Shown piece by piece: positions 5,828 through 6,054 of a stretch of DNA of 6,054 nucleotides. The stretch's first letter is position 1; the number at the start of each line of letters is the position of its first letter. The stretch lies in assembly GCA_002352185.1 (NCBI GenBank), contig DEHY01000063.1, positions 11,974-18,027 of the forward strand, written 5' to 3'. The stretch is from Competibacteraceae bacterium UBA2788. GTDB taxonomy: Bacteria; Pseudomonadota; Gammaproteobacteria; Competibacterales; Competibacteraceae. A program made the translations under genes and the position numbers. The notes under the pieces were generated by a model. It did no database searches. It saw nothing but the letters and a program-made list of their open reading frames with translations, and had not been told where the DNA came from.

Positions 5828-6054
5828 ACCCGGTAATACCGCCGATACCAGGCCACGAAACGGGCCACGCCGTCCTCAATGGGCGTGCCGGGCTGATAGC
5901 CGACATCCTCGATCAGCGCCTCAACATCAGCGTAGGTATCCGGCACGTCGCCCAACTGCATCGGCAGCAGATTCCTGGTCGCCTGCAGGCCCAGGCAATC
6001 CTCCAGCACCTCGATGTAGCGCAGCAGTTCAATGGGCCGATTGCTGCCGATGTT
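5824..6054 (-). CDS. NAD-dependent sugar-nucleotide epimerase, UDP-glucuronate 4-epimerase-like (partial, C-terminal 76 residues)
   Basis: Only the C-terminal end lies in the window; the gene enters at 6054 and stops at 5826-5824. The visible sequence starts NIGSNRPIELLRYIEVLEDC, then NLLPMQLGDVPDTYADV, and ends GVARFVAWYRRYYRV. This is the substrate-domain end of extended short-chain dehydrogenase/reductase epimerases. The PMQxGDVPxTYAD pattern is typical of UDP-glucuronate 4-epimerases, which make UDP-galacturonate for capsule, O-antigen or exopolysaccharide. The Rossmann NAD-binding domain and catalytic SYK residues lie outside the window, so the exact substrate is an inference and related dehydratases or epimerases remain possible. 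The reading frame converges on dnaQ and overlaps it by four bases. Confidence 0.88.
   Translation of the reverse strand, partial: NIGSNRPIELLRYIEVLEDCLGLQATRNLLPMQLGDVPDTYADVEALIEDVGYQPGTPIEDGVARFVAWYRRYYRV

Overview
This 6,054-base window comes from a GC-rich proteobacterial chromosome, most likely a gammaproteobacterium. The reasons are Shine-Dalgarno-led genes, a DnaQ very close to the E. coli protein in length and residue spacing, a proteobacterial YceI/cytochrome b561 pair, and hydrogenase maturation genes. The lineage is an inference; no rRNA or other taxonomic marker is present. I see no tRNA, rRNA, CRISPR array, insertion sequence, phage gene or attachment site. No gene-free stretch exceeds about 115 bases.

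Positions 1-1341 (minus strand) hold a nickel/[NiFe]-hydrogenase maturation block, read hupE -> hypA -> hypB. HupE is a membrane nickel transporter, HypA the nickel/zinc metallochaperone, and HypB the nickel-binding GTPase, whose 3' end lies outside the window. hypA and hypB abut exactly (TAA then ATG). A near-perfect hairpin lies between hupE and hypA. Upstream on the same strand (1435-2319) is a LysR-type regulator.

Positions 2320-2425 are an AT-rich divergent promoter region between the LysR gene and a plus-strand operon, with nested inverted repeats over both predicted promoters. The operon (2426-4190) is yceI-1, a cytochrome b561 gene and yceI-2: two periplasmic YceI-fold proteins of different subtypes flanking a di-heme quinone-reactive membrane cytochrome. 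The last two genes overlap by one base. The likely theme is isoprenoid quinone handling or redox at the inner membrane, controlled by the divergent LysR.

Positions 4305-5827 (plus strand) hold two housekeeping genes: rsmE (16S rRNA m3U1498 methyltransferase) and dnaQ (DNA polymerase III epsilon proofreading subunit). Convergent to dnaQ, overlapping it by four bases, is the C-terminal end of a sugar-nucleotide epimerase resembling UDP-glucuronate 4-epimerases (5824-6054, minus), which probably starts a polysaccharide region beyond the window.

All genes fall into known families and appear intact apart from the two cut by the window edges. I found no convincing undescribed system. The parts most worth a second look are the LysR/YceI-b561-YceI cassette with its operator-like region, and the hupE-hypA hairpin.
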